Below are positions 1 to 5,345 of a stretch of DNA of 5,386 nt, piece by piece. The DNA lies in contig JAAWIL010000240.1 of assembly GCA_022796315.1 (NCBI GenBank), positions 1 through 5,386 of the forward strand. The letters are read 5' to 3'. The position numbers and the translations under genes were made by a program. Position 1 is the stretch's first letter. Every line of letters starts with the position of its first letter. Origin of the DNA: Oscillibacter sp. GTDB taxonomy: Bacteria; Bacillota; Clostridia; Oscillospirales; Oscillospiraceae. The notes below the pieces were generated by a model. The model ran no database searches and was not told the DNA's origin. It saw only the letters and a list, made by a program, of their open reading frames with translations.

Positions 1-151
1 TGTACCAATAGGTGACGGTATGCAGATTGGCAAGAAAAATTTTTGCCTGGCAAGGAAGAAACTCGCAGGAATCCTGACGGATTTCAAGAGTTTCTGACGT
101 AGCCAGACGAAAAATTTTCCGTCAAGATGCGTGCCGGCGCCTATTGGTACA
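1..151. repeat. 151-bp imperfect palindromic element (MITE-like)
   Basis: The first 12 bases (TGTACCAATAGG) recur as an exact inverted copy at 140-151. The symmetry continues inward with mismatches over the whole stretch: AAAATTTTT-type blocks near 36-44 and 110-118, TGGC/GCCA near 48-51 and 103-106, GAAACTC at 58-64 against GAGTTTC at 88-94, and near-complementary arms around a TGAC centre at 75-78. A transcript of either strand would fold into one long hairpin. I see no reading frame worth calling. The size, terminal repeats and lack of coding suggest a non-autonomous mobile repeat or a long hairpin repeat. The left edge coincides with base 1, so the element may extend outside the window, and a target-site duplication cannot be tested. 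Confidence 0.75.
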
Positions 152-167
152 GCTTCTATATTATAGG

Positions 168-208
168 AACAACAGCGGCTGCCTTTGGAAAAGACAGCCG
201 CTGTTGTT
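168..208 (-). terminator. Probable intrinsic terminator, possibly bidirectional
   Basis: A perfect 14-bp stem pairs 168-181 with 195-208 around a 13-nt loop, one of the strongest local hairpins in the window. It lies about 50 bp beyond the stop codon of the minus-strand regulator. A second, GC-only 7-bp hairpin (221-227 with 232-238) lies between them. The base run after the stem is only moderately T-rich on either strand (TTGTTCCTATA on the minus strand, TTGTTGTCTG on the plus strand), so termination efficiency is uncertain. An 11-bp palindrome at 156-166 sits just beyond. Confidence 0.6.
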
Positions 209-255
209 GTCTGCGGGACAGGCCCGGCGTCCCGGGCCATGGCGGAATCCCGGGA

Positions 256-567
256 TTACGGCGCCTTTCTCGTCCGCTTCCAGAGCAGATACGCCTCGTA
301 GTCCTTCAGGGCGGTCAGCTCCTCCTGGGTGAACTGCTCCAGCCGCCGGCGCTGGACATAGGCGGGGTCCACATCGGAAAGGCCCAGTAAATAGTCCGAT
401 GAGACCTGGTAGCGGCGGCAGAGGGCAACCAGCATTTCATGGCTGGGCGAACTCTTTCCCTGTTCCCACGACCGCACCGTGGGCAGAGACACACCGAGCT
501 GTTCCGCTAAGCGGATCTGTGTGTCCCCGTGGTCCTTCCGGATTTCGGACAGACGCTCCCCAATCAT
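256..567 (-). CDS. XRE-family helix-turn-helix transcriptional regulator
   Basis: This is a 103-residue protein. Residues 4-62 match the Cro/C1-type helix-turn-helix fold: GERLSEIRKD helix 1, T16QIRLAEQLGV helix 2, turn, SLPTVRSWEQG recognition helix (27-37), then MLVALCRRYQVSSDYLLG, typical of the family's last two helices. Residues 66-103 form a short charged tail, possibly for oligomerisation; there is no sensor or enzyme domain. The ATG at 567 was chosen because GAGGTGAT (minus strand, 572-579) lies a few bases upstream. The open frame continues to 966, but that stretch crosses promoter-like AT-rich DNA and shows no family similarity. The gene is transcribed away from the membrane-protein/Sel1 pair. 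It is therefore a candidate autorepressor and regulator of the divergent promoters at 632-666. Its target and inducer are unknown. The fold is confident, the regulon is inference. Confidence 0.92.
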   Translation of the reverse strand: MIGERLSEIRKDHGDTQIRLAEQLGVSLPTVRSWEQGKSSPSHEMLVALCRRYQVSSDYLLGLSDVDPAYVQRRRLEQFTQEELTALKDYEAYLLWKRTRKAP

Positions 568-582
568 GGCTATCACCTCATG

Positions 583-675
583 CGTCAAGTATATCGGTCT
601 TAATGATTGCTGGATAAAAACAATATTATTCTTGAATTTTGACGAAACGTATGATAAGATTATTATTACTTGGAC
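583..675. promoter_or_regulatory. AT-rich divergent control region with candidate operator half-sites
   Basis: This is the most AT-rich stretch in an otherwise GC-rich window, between the regulator and the rightward genes. An inverted pair of similar words, CGTCAAGTAT at 583-592 and ATTACTTGGACG near 664-675, flanks the AT-rich core. They could be half-sites for the XRE protein, placed at the likely starts of transcription in both directions. A TATACT hexamer on the minus strand (588-593) could be a -10 for the regulator, but I find no good -35 at the right distance. The operator role is inferred from position only. Confidence 0.35.
632..666 (+). promoter_or_regulatory. Sigma-70/SigA-type promoter candidate(s), rightward
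   Basis: Two overlapping candidates are visible. TTGACG (639-644) and TATTAT (661-666), 16 bp apart, each match the consensus at five of six bases. TTGAAT (632-637) and TAAGAT (655-660), 17 bp apart, match at four of six each. Either would start transcription toward the 1122 gene with a leader of about 450 nt. The site faces away from the XRE regulator and overlaps the AT-rich control region, so repression by that protein is plausible. Confidence 0.45.
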
Positions 676-765
676 GGAGGACGGTCTGACGGGGGAGCCG
701 CCTGGCTGCGGGAGGAATGGGCCAAACATGGCATTCGGACACACCCAAAAGACCCCGGCGCGGTC

Positions 766-795
766 TGGACAAATCTGCCGCCGCTGTGCTATAGT
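766..795 (+). promoter_or_regulatory. Second rightward SigA-type promoter candidate
   Basis: TGGACA (766-771) and TATAGT (790-795), spaced 18 bp, each match the consensus at five of six bases. Transcription would begin near 802 and give a leader of about 320 nt before the ATG at 1122, containing the foldable stretch at 843-935 and the palindrome at 952-1080. Which of the two rightward promoters is used cannot be told from sequence. Confidence 0.45.
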
Positions 796-842
796 ATAGT
801 CAACCGGCGGACCCTTGGCCCGCCAGGGCGGGAAGCGCCCAT

Positions 843-935
843 GCGTTTCCGATGAAGTCCGGCTTGCGGCGCGGTTTTGCGGCGCCGCGATGAAAAGAGG
901 GCAAAGGATTCTTTTCAATTGCCCGGACGATACGC
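843..935 (+). other. Foldable leader segment with competing stems (ncRNA-like or small palindromic repeat)
   Basis: Outer pairing joins GCGT 843-846 with ACGC 932-935, and GTCCGG 857-862 with CCGGAC 923-928. Inside, GCGGCGC 866-872 pairs with GCGCCGC 882-888. Two further stems compete: GAAAAG 892-897 with CTTTTC 911-916, and GGGCAA 899-904 with TTGCCC 919-924. They interleave, so they would have to alternate or form a pseudoknot, and the second also competes with the outer CCGGAC arm. I compared the segment from memory with common riboswitch cores and recognised none. It could be a cis-regulatory RNA of the downstream operon or another dispersed repeat. Short GC stems arise easily by chance in such DNA. 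Confidence 0.35.
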
Positions 936-951
936 ACAGAGAACCCTTGTA

Positions 952-1080
952 AGAACCTGTATTCATAATCGGGGGATGCCGGATGGACGGGGATTTTTCT
1001 CGTCAGACAAGGAAAAGCGACACAGTATGGCGGGAAAAAGACCGCCCAGACGGCGTTCATCGGTTGTGAATACAGGTTCT
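952..1080. repeat. 129-bp palindromic element with 14-bp terminal inverted repeats (MITE-like)
   Basis: AGAACCTGTATTCA at 952-965 is matched exactly by its inverted copy at 1067-1080. The symmetry continues imperfectly inward: TAATCGG against CCGATGAAC-type sequence, GGACGG against CCGCCC-type sequence, and T-runs facing A-runs. No convincing protein is encoded. The element sits between the rightward promoters and the ribosome-binding site of the 1122 gene, its right end 25 bp before that GAGGAG, so it would be part of the mRNA leader. I see no clear target-site duplication at its edges (left flank TTGTA, right flank AAATG). A non-autonomous inserted repeat is the best reading. Confidence 0.72.
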
Positions 1081-1121
1081 AAATGCAGGCAGGACAACAG
1101 ACAACGAGGAGCGATGCGGCA

Positions 1122-2750
1122 ATGAAGAAAGAAAAAGGGAAGGGGAACGGCCTGGGGTTTCTCCGCTGGCCCTGGAACGCAGTCATCTACGTTCTGCTGG
1201 CGGTGGCCCTGCGGCTGTTTGCCATTCCGGTTATTTTGATTTTGATGGGAATCCAGCAGAAGAACAACCCCCACGGCGCGGCGGAGGGCTACTGCCTCAG
1301 CCGCACCCGGAAGAAGCTGACCTGGCTGATCTGGGGCGCGCTGTGCCTGGCGGTGGCCGTGTGCCTGGGGGCGGTGTTCTCCGTCGGCCTGGGTCAGGAC
1401 CGGGCCTACTGGGAGACCATGGACTATGTGACGCTGGCCGTCTCCGGAGGGGGCGCGGTGCTGCTGGTCCTTCTGGGGGTGTGGCTCTGCTATGTGGCCG
1501 TGCGGGACGCCTTCTTTCCGGAGAAGAGCACCCTGGCCCAGTCCATCCGGAGACAGCTGCCCTACCCCGAGGAGGCCCCGCCGGTGGCGGAGCTGTTTGC
1601 CATGGTGGACGAGGACCTGAAAGCGCACGGCCAGTGGTTCGGGCCCGTGGGCATCGGCCAGGAGTGGGTCCTGGGGGACGGCGTGAACCGGATCGACCGC
1701 ATCCGGGGGATCTTTGTCACCAATGAGATTCACCAGCACCGCACCGAGACCGGCGTCCGCACCCGGCGGGAGATGGAGCTGGTGCTGATCGACGACCGCT
1801 GGCAGCGGACCGGCACCGGCTTCAACAGCCTGAACGACCTGGAAGCCGCGGCGGACTGCCTGGCCCTGCGGGTGCCGGAGGCCCGGCGGGGCGTCAATGG
1901 GCAGAGCACGGACTTCTGGACCATGAACGAGAGCGAGCGGGAGAGCTTTGAGCGGGAGTTCCGGCAGAGGCGGAACCTCCGGGCCTCGGAGGCGGCCCGG
2001 CAGGAGAGCCTGCGGGATGGGCCCCAGGATATGATTTTCCTCTCCGGCCAGGAGCGGACCTCCCGGGTGACCCTGGAGCTGGTGGAGGAGCGGCTGCGGC
2101 AGTGTTTGCGGGACGGAACAGGGCAGTTCTCCCTGACGTCCACCCGGCCGGTTCCGGCGGGAGAGCGGCTGTTCCGGGAGCTGCGGGTGGCGGCCGGAGG
2201 CGGCGGCCTTCTGGTGACAGCGGTGTTCCTGCCCGCGTCCGGCGGCATGGAGCAGTGCGTGGAGCGGAGGGCGGACGGGGAGACGGCCCTGGAGCTCGTG
2301 ACGGGCTGGCTCCGGCGGGAGGCGCCGGACGTCGCTGGGTGGACCCCGGGACGGGTGCGCGCCCCCGACGACCGGGGCGGAACGAGGGAAGCGCCCCGGC
2401 GGGAATCCCGGGCGAAGCTGTACCTGGTGCGGACCAACGGCCTTACGGAGACCCATACCAGCTTCACCGGCGAGGACGTGGAGGTGGCGGCGGAGGGTCT
2501 GGTGGACGGAGCCTACCAGACCGTGGAGCTGACGCACCCGGAGGGCTACCTGTGGATTCGGATTACGGCGGGGGACAAACTGGACGCCCGCTGCACCGTG
2601 GAGGCCACCCGGGCCGACCCGGACAAACTGCGCTTTTTCCGGACCAAGATGCCGCCCCGCCAGGCGGCGGCCTGGCTGCTGGGCTATCCCCATGGGGAGT
2701 ACCTGCCCGGCGGGAAGGAGTGGAAGGACTTCACGAAACAGGTCAAATGA
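1122..2750 (+). CDS. Membrane-anchored protein of unknown function, three N-terminal TM helices
   Basis: I do not recognise a named family. The 542-residue product begins with a basic segment (MKKEKGKGNG). Three hydrophobic helices follow at about 18-43, 66-89 and 102-127. About 410 soluble residues then follow, probably cytoplasmic. These comprise an alpha/beta-looking region (about 150-255), a charged, probably helical stretch rich in Glu and Arg (268-298), a domain at about 302-407 ending APDVAGW, a Pro/Arg/Asp-rich linker (408-430), and a final domain at 431-542. The last two may be copies of one module: each has L.DG..Q....LT near its start and ends in a helix, a glycine and a P....W motif. 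No catalytic signature is visible. ATG 1122 was chosen because GAGGAG (1106-1111) lies 10 bases upstream; the in-frame ATG at 1083 abuts the repeat and lacks a site. The gene probably forms an operon with the Sel1 gene 66 bp downstream. Confidence 0.85.
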   Translation: MKKEKGKGNGLGFLRWPWNAVIYVLLAVALRLFAIPVILILMGIQQKNNPHGAAEGYCLSRTRKKLTWLIWGALCLAVAVCLGAVFSVGLGQDRAYWETMDYVTLAVSGGGAVLLVLLGVWLCYVAVRDAFFPEKSTLAQSIRRQLPYPEEAPPVAELFAMVDEDLKAHGQWFGPVGIGQEWVLGDGVNRIDRIRGIFVTNEIHQHRTETGVRTRREMELVLIDDRWQRTGTGFNSLNDLEAAADCLALRVPEARRGVNGQSTDFWTMNESERESFEREFRQRRNLRASEAARQESLRDGPQDMIFLSGQERTSRVTLELVEERLRQCLRDGTGQFSLTSTRPVPAGERLFRELRVAAGGGGLLVTAVFLPASGGMEQCVERRADGETALELVTGWLRREAPDVAGWTPGRVRAPDDRGGTREAPRRESRAKLYLVRTNGLTETHTSFTGEDVEVAAEGLVDGAYQTVELTHPEGYLWIRITAGDKLDARCTVEATRADPDKLRFFRTKMPPRQAAAWLLGYPHGEYLPGGKEWKDFTKQVK

Positions 2751-2816
2751 TATGAGGAATGAACGCTTTTACATGGTAAAGACGGTCAATACATCAGGAA
2801 AGGAATTGGAACAGCG

Positions 2817-4061
2817 ATGGAAAAGGGATTGAGCAATGAGGTAAAGCAGGCTCTCCAGGACATTTATTACAATGTGCGGACCGGCCGGGGAAAGGAGGCC
2901 TTCGCCCTGCTGGAGCGGGCCTCCGCCGCCGGGGACGGGAACGCCACCTGTGTCCTGGCCCGGTGCTACTGCGGATATCAGTACGTGTGGCGGGGCCACG
3001 GCTTCCCGGAGGACGACGAGAAGGCCACGGAGCTGATGCACAAGGCCGTGGAGCAGGGCAGCGCCCTGGCGGTGCTGCTGTGCATGCGCACCGGGGATCT
3101 GACGCCCTCCCTGGTGAAGAACATGCCCTTTGCCAGCCTTCAGGAGGCCTTCAACGAGGTGCTGGCCATGGCGGAGGAGGGCGACGCGTTCTGTCAGTAC
3201 ATCATCGGCAACACCTACTTCTGGGGCGACTTCATGGAGATTGAGAACAAGGGTCCGGAGTCCTTCCCCGACAAGCAGGACTTTCTCCGGTATCTCCAGG
3301 AGAGCATCGCCAAGTGCGAGGACTGGTTCTGGAAGGCCCTGCGGGGCGGCATTTACTTCGCCGCCAACAACCTCAATCAGTTCTACACCAAGGGAGAGGA
3401 GGGCATCATCGCCCCCCGGCCGGAGAAGGCCAAGGACCTCTACAAGATCGGCGCGGAGTACGGATATCCCCTCCATCAGTCCATATACGCCGACGAGCTG
3501 AAGAAGGCCGGCAGGACTGAGGAGGCCCTGCGCTGGTACAAGGAGGCCGCGGAGGGCGGCAACCCCGGCGACTGGTATGAGGTGGGCGACCTCTATTTTG
3601 AGGGCGCGGACGGCGTGCCCAAGGACGAGGCCTACGCCGTGGAGTGCTTTGAAAAGGAGCTGGCCCGGAACCCCAAGCACACCGGGTCCAACAACGTCCT
3701 GGGCAAGGCGTACTACTACGGCCGCGGCGTCCCCCAGGACTACGCCAAGGCCTATCAGCTGCTGCGGACGGCCTATGACGGCGGGAACACCTGGGGCGTC
3801 TTCTACCTGGGCTCCTGCTGCTTCAACGGCTGGGGAACCCCCCAGGATTACAAGGAGGCCCGGATCTTCCTGGAGCAGGTGAACTGGAAGAACAGCGACG
3901 CCTACTACATGCGGGGATATCTGTATGCCAACGGCCTGGGCGGCCCGGAGGACATCAAGCTGGGCGTGGAGTACCTGCAGAAGGCCGGAGACCACGCCAA
4001 GGCCAAGGAGGAGCTCCTGCGCTATAAGAAGACCCTCTTCGGCAAGTGGGTCCGCCGGTGA
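2817..4061 (+). CDS. Sel1-like repeat (TPR-type) protein
   Basis: This is a 414-residue, probably cytoplasmic protein; no signal peptide or membrane helix is visible. Sel1-like repeats are helix-turn-helix units that build curved protein-binding scaffolds. They are clearest at about 42-80 (ATCVLARCY ... KAVEQGSA), 252-288 (WYEVGDLYFEGADGVPKDE), 291-324 (LGKAYYYGRGVPQDYAKA), 326-356 (GVFYLGSCCFNGWGTPQDY) and 361-393 (AYYMRGYLYANGLGGPED). Residues 121-245 contain more degenerate units (CQYIIGNTYFWG; EALRWYKEAAEGGN). The tail ends KKTLFGKWVRR. ATG 2817 follows AGGAAAGGA (2796-2804), somewhat far at about 12 bases, and no better in-frame start is visible. No enzyme domain is attached, so a partner-binding or adaptor role is the family-level expectation. 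The natural candidate partner is the membrane protein encoded just upstream, by context only. Confidence 0.93.
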   Translation: MEKGLSNEVKQALQDIYYNVRTGRGKEAFALLERASAAGDGNATCVLARCYCGYQYVWRGHGFPEDDEKATELMHKAVEQGSALAVLLCMRTGDLTPSLVKNMPFASLQEAFNEVLAMAEEGDAFCQYIIGNTYFWGDFMEIENKGPESFPDKQDFLRYLQESIAKCEDWFWKALRGGIYFAANNLNQFYTKGEEGIIAPRPEKAKDLYKIGAEYGYPLHQSIYADELKKAGRTEEALRWYKEAAEGGNPGDWYEVGDLYFEGADGVPKDEAYAVECFEKELARNPKHTGSNNVLGKAYYYGRGVPQDYAKAYQLLRTAYDGGNTWGVFYLGSCCFNGWGTPQDYKEARIFLEQVNWKNSDAYYMRGYLYANGLGGPEDIKLGVEYLQKAGDHAKAKEELLRYKKTLFGKWVRR

Positions 4062-4102
4062 CGGACCGGAGACCCGCCGGAAATTGAAAATCCACAACAG
4101 GG

Positions 4103-4140
4103 AGGCCCCCGGCTTGCGCCGGGGGCCTTGGCGCGTTTTT
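4103..4140 (+). terminator. Intrinsic terminator after the membrane protein/Sel1 unit
   Basis: A perfect 11-bp GC-rich stem (4103-4113 with 4118-4128, loop TTGC) lies 41 bp after the Sel1 stop codon. Seven bases later there is a run of five T (4136-4140). The gap between stem and T-run is longer than usual, but position and stem strength make termination the likeliest role. Confidence 0.75.
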
Positions 4141-4197
4141 CGGGCGGACGCGCGTTCGCATAAATTCTCCCCCAGTAGCGCATACTCTTTTCCAACA

Positions 4198-4280
4198 TAG
4201 TCAAAACACCTGAAAAGCGGCGACCCGATGTTCAAGGCGGGAAAAGCCCGCGGCACAGAAGCTGTGCCGTGTTTTGTCTA
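4198..4280. repeat. 83-nt palindromic element with a branched fold
   Basis: TAGTCAAAACAC (4198-4209) and GTGTTTTGTCTA (4269-4280) are inverted copies with one mismatch in twelve. Between them are two tidy hairpins: GCGGG 4237-4241 with CCCGC 4247-4251, and GGCACAG 4252-4258 with CTGTGCC 4262-4268. The second directly abuts the closing stem, so the two would stack. An unpaired stretch of about 27 nt (4210-4236) is left as a possible loop or binding pocket. It could be a small dispersed repeat, a structured RNA or, since the last hairpin is followed by GTGTTTTGTCT, a weak rightward terminator or attenuator ahead of arcC. I cannot choose among these. I see no convincing promoter in 4141-4197. 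Confidence 0.5.
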
Positions 4281-4289
4281 GAGAGACCA

Positions 4290-4390
4290 CCGCCGGGCCG
4301 GTTCCCGGCCCCTGGGGCGGAAAAGGAGCGGCTGCTTCTTTCCCGCTACGGTGGCGATACGCGGGCCTGCCGCCCGCCTGGAAAGGAAGC
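4290..4390 (+). promoter_or_regulatory. arcC leader with alternative pairings around the Shine-Dalgarno site
   Basis: The ribosome-binding site of arcC (AAAGGA, 4382-4387) lies in a purine tract, 4380-4390. This tract can pair with the pyrimidine tract 4334-4343 over ten base pairs with one bulged G, hiding the site. The same pyrimidine tract can instead pair with an earlier purine tract: 4322-4329 with 4334-4341 (eight pairs including one G-U, loop GGCT), extended by 4317-4320 with 4343-4346 across one mismatch. That leaves the site free. The extension competes with an upstream hairpin (4290-4294 with 4316-4320, enclosing 4295-4301 with 4305-4311). A further stem, 4361-4366 with 4372-4377, fits either state. 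This is the geometry of a translational switch. No known ligand class is recognised, and energies were not computed. Confidence 0.4.
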
Positions 4391-4396
4391 GTGCAT

Positions 4397-5341
4397 ATGC
4401 CGGAACGACTTGTCATTGCCCTGGGGGGCAACGCCCTCCAATCCAAGGATACCCCGCCCACCGCCGAGGCCCAGCTGGAGGTGGTCCGCCAGACCGCCGC
4501 CCGGATCGCCGAGATCAGCCGCCGGGGCTACGAGATGGCCATTGTCCACGGAAACGGGCCCCAGGTGGGCCGGATTCTCCTGGCCGGAGAGACGGCCCGG
4601 GAGGTGGTGCCCCCCATGCCCTTTGACGTCTGCGGAGCCATGAGCCAGGGCTATATCGGCTACCACATCCAGCAGGCCCTGAAGTACGCCCTGGCGGCCC
4701 GGAACCGCAACTACCCCGTGGTGGCCCTGACCACCCAGGTGGTGGTGGACCGGAATGACCCGGCGTTTCAGAACCCCACCAAGCCCATCGGCGGCTTCTA
4801 CGCCCCGGAGGAGGCCCGGCAGCTGGAGCGGGAGAAGGGCTATGTCCTGCGGGAGGACGCCGGCCGGGGCTGGCGGCGGGTGGTGCCCTCCCCGCTGCCC
4901 CGGCGGATCGTGGAGATCGGCGCCGTGCGGCTGCTGTGGGACAACGCCATTGTCATCACCTGCGGAGGCGGAGGCATCCCGGTGGTGGAGAACCCCGACG
5001 GCACCCTGGAGGGCGTGGCCGCGGTGATTGACAAGGACTTCGCCGCGGAGCTCCTGGCGGAGGAGGTGGACGCCGATGTGCTGCTGATCCTGACGGAGGT
5101 GGAGAAGGTGGCGGTGAACTTCGGGAAGCCCGACCAGAAGGACCTGGGGCGGCTGAGTCTGGCGGAGGCGGCGAAGTACGCCGCAGAGGGCCAGTTCGGC
5201 GTGGGCAGTATGCTGCCGAAGGTGGAGGCGGCGATGAAATTTGTCCGGGCAAATCCGGGGAAGAAAGCCGTGATCACCAGCCTGGACAAGTGCCTGGAGG
5301 CCCTGGAGGGCAAGACGGGGACGCTGGTGACGTTTGCGTAG
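4397..5341 (+). CDS. arcC: Carbamate kinase
   Basis: This is a cytoplasmic enzyme of the amino-acid-kinase family. It catalyses the reversible transfer between carbamoyl phosphate plus ADP and carbamate (CO2 plus ammonia) plus ATP. The direction is normally ATP-forming, as the last step of arginine-deiminase, agmatine or purine/allantoin breakdown. The 314 residues match the usual 310-315. Motifs visible: ALGGNAL (8-14), HGNGPQVG (51-58), CGAMSQGYIGY (79-89), NPTKPIGGFY (126-135, with the conserved lysine), EDAGRGWRRVVPSP (153-166), GGGGIPVV (190-197), VIDKDFAAELLA (210-221) and GSMLPKVEAA (270-279). ATG 4397 is preceded by AAAGGA with nine bases spacing; the in-frame extension upstream to 4274 is non-coding leader. 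The gene stands alone here: no arcA, arcB, transporter or arginine regulator is visible. The substrate-supplying pathway is therefore unknown. Its leader may control translation. Confidence 0.97.
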   Translation: MPERLVIALGGNALQSKDTPPTAEAQLEVVRQTAARIAEISRRGYEMAIVHGNGPQVGRILLAGETAREVVPPMPFDVCGAMSQGYIGYHIQQALKYALAARNRNYPVVALTTQVVVDRNDPAFQNPTKPIGGFYAPEEARQLEREKGYVLREDAGRGWRRVVPSPLPRRIVEIGAVRLLWDNAIVITCGGGGIPVVENPDGTLEGVAAVIDKDFAAELLAEEVDADVLLILTEVEKVAVNFGKPDQKDLGRLSLAEAAKYAAEGQFGVGSMLPKVEAAMKFVRANPGKKAVITSLDKCLEALEGKTGTLVTFA

Positions 5342-5345
5342 ACGG

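Noticed and set aside
156..166. TATATT/TATAAT hexamers in the palindrome CTATATTATAG
   Set aside because: No -35 element lies at a suitable distance on either strand, so I do not call a promoter.
670..855. Possible 61-codon plus-strand gene starting at TTG 670, and a 23-codon frame at 728
   Set aside because: The TTG has no ribosome-binding site and lies at the predicted transcription start. The 728 frame has a distant GGAGG but is very short, and the promoter at 766-795 lies inside both. A decayed gene fragment cannot be excluded.
849..900. Hammerhead-like words (CGATGA ... GATGAAAAG)
   Set aside because: The required core (CUGAUGA, stem II, GAAA, cleavage triplet) cannot be assembled with adjacent stems at the right spacing.
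568..966. N-terminal extension of the XRE regulator up to 966
   Set aside because: It would run through promoter-like AT-rich DNA and into the repeat end, shows no domain, and a good ribosome-binding site lies directly before ATG 567.
1083..1121. Upstream ATG at 1083 for the membrane-protein gene
   Set aside because: It lies two bases after the repeat's right end with no ribosome-binding site, while GAGGAG at 1106-1111 fits ATG 1122.
963..2693. 576-codon open frame on the minus strand, antisense to the membrane-protein gene
   Set aside because: It is rich in Pro, Gly, Arg and His without family motifs, as expected of a shadow frame opposite GC-rich coding DNA. It also begins inside the palindromic repeat at 952-1080.
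2773..2832. 19-codon open frame overlapping the start of the Sel1 gene (a leader peptide?)
   Set aside because: The only purine tract (near 2755) is too far upstream, there is no codon pattern typical of attenuation peptides, and length alone is no evidence.
4022..4204. 60-codon minus-strand frame beginning near 4204
   Set aside because: It reads through the terminator stem and into the antisense of the Sel1 gene. Its first codons follow the palindromic element, so a repeat-encoded peptide is conceivable, but I see no ribosome-binding site.
2769..4256. 495-codon open frame on the minus strand, antisense to the Sel1 gene
   Set aside because: The plus-strand frame has clear Sel1 repeats and a ribosome-binding site. 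The antisense frame is Leu/Val/Gly-rich low-complexity sequence and crosses the terminator at 4103-4140.
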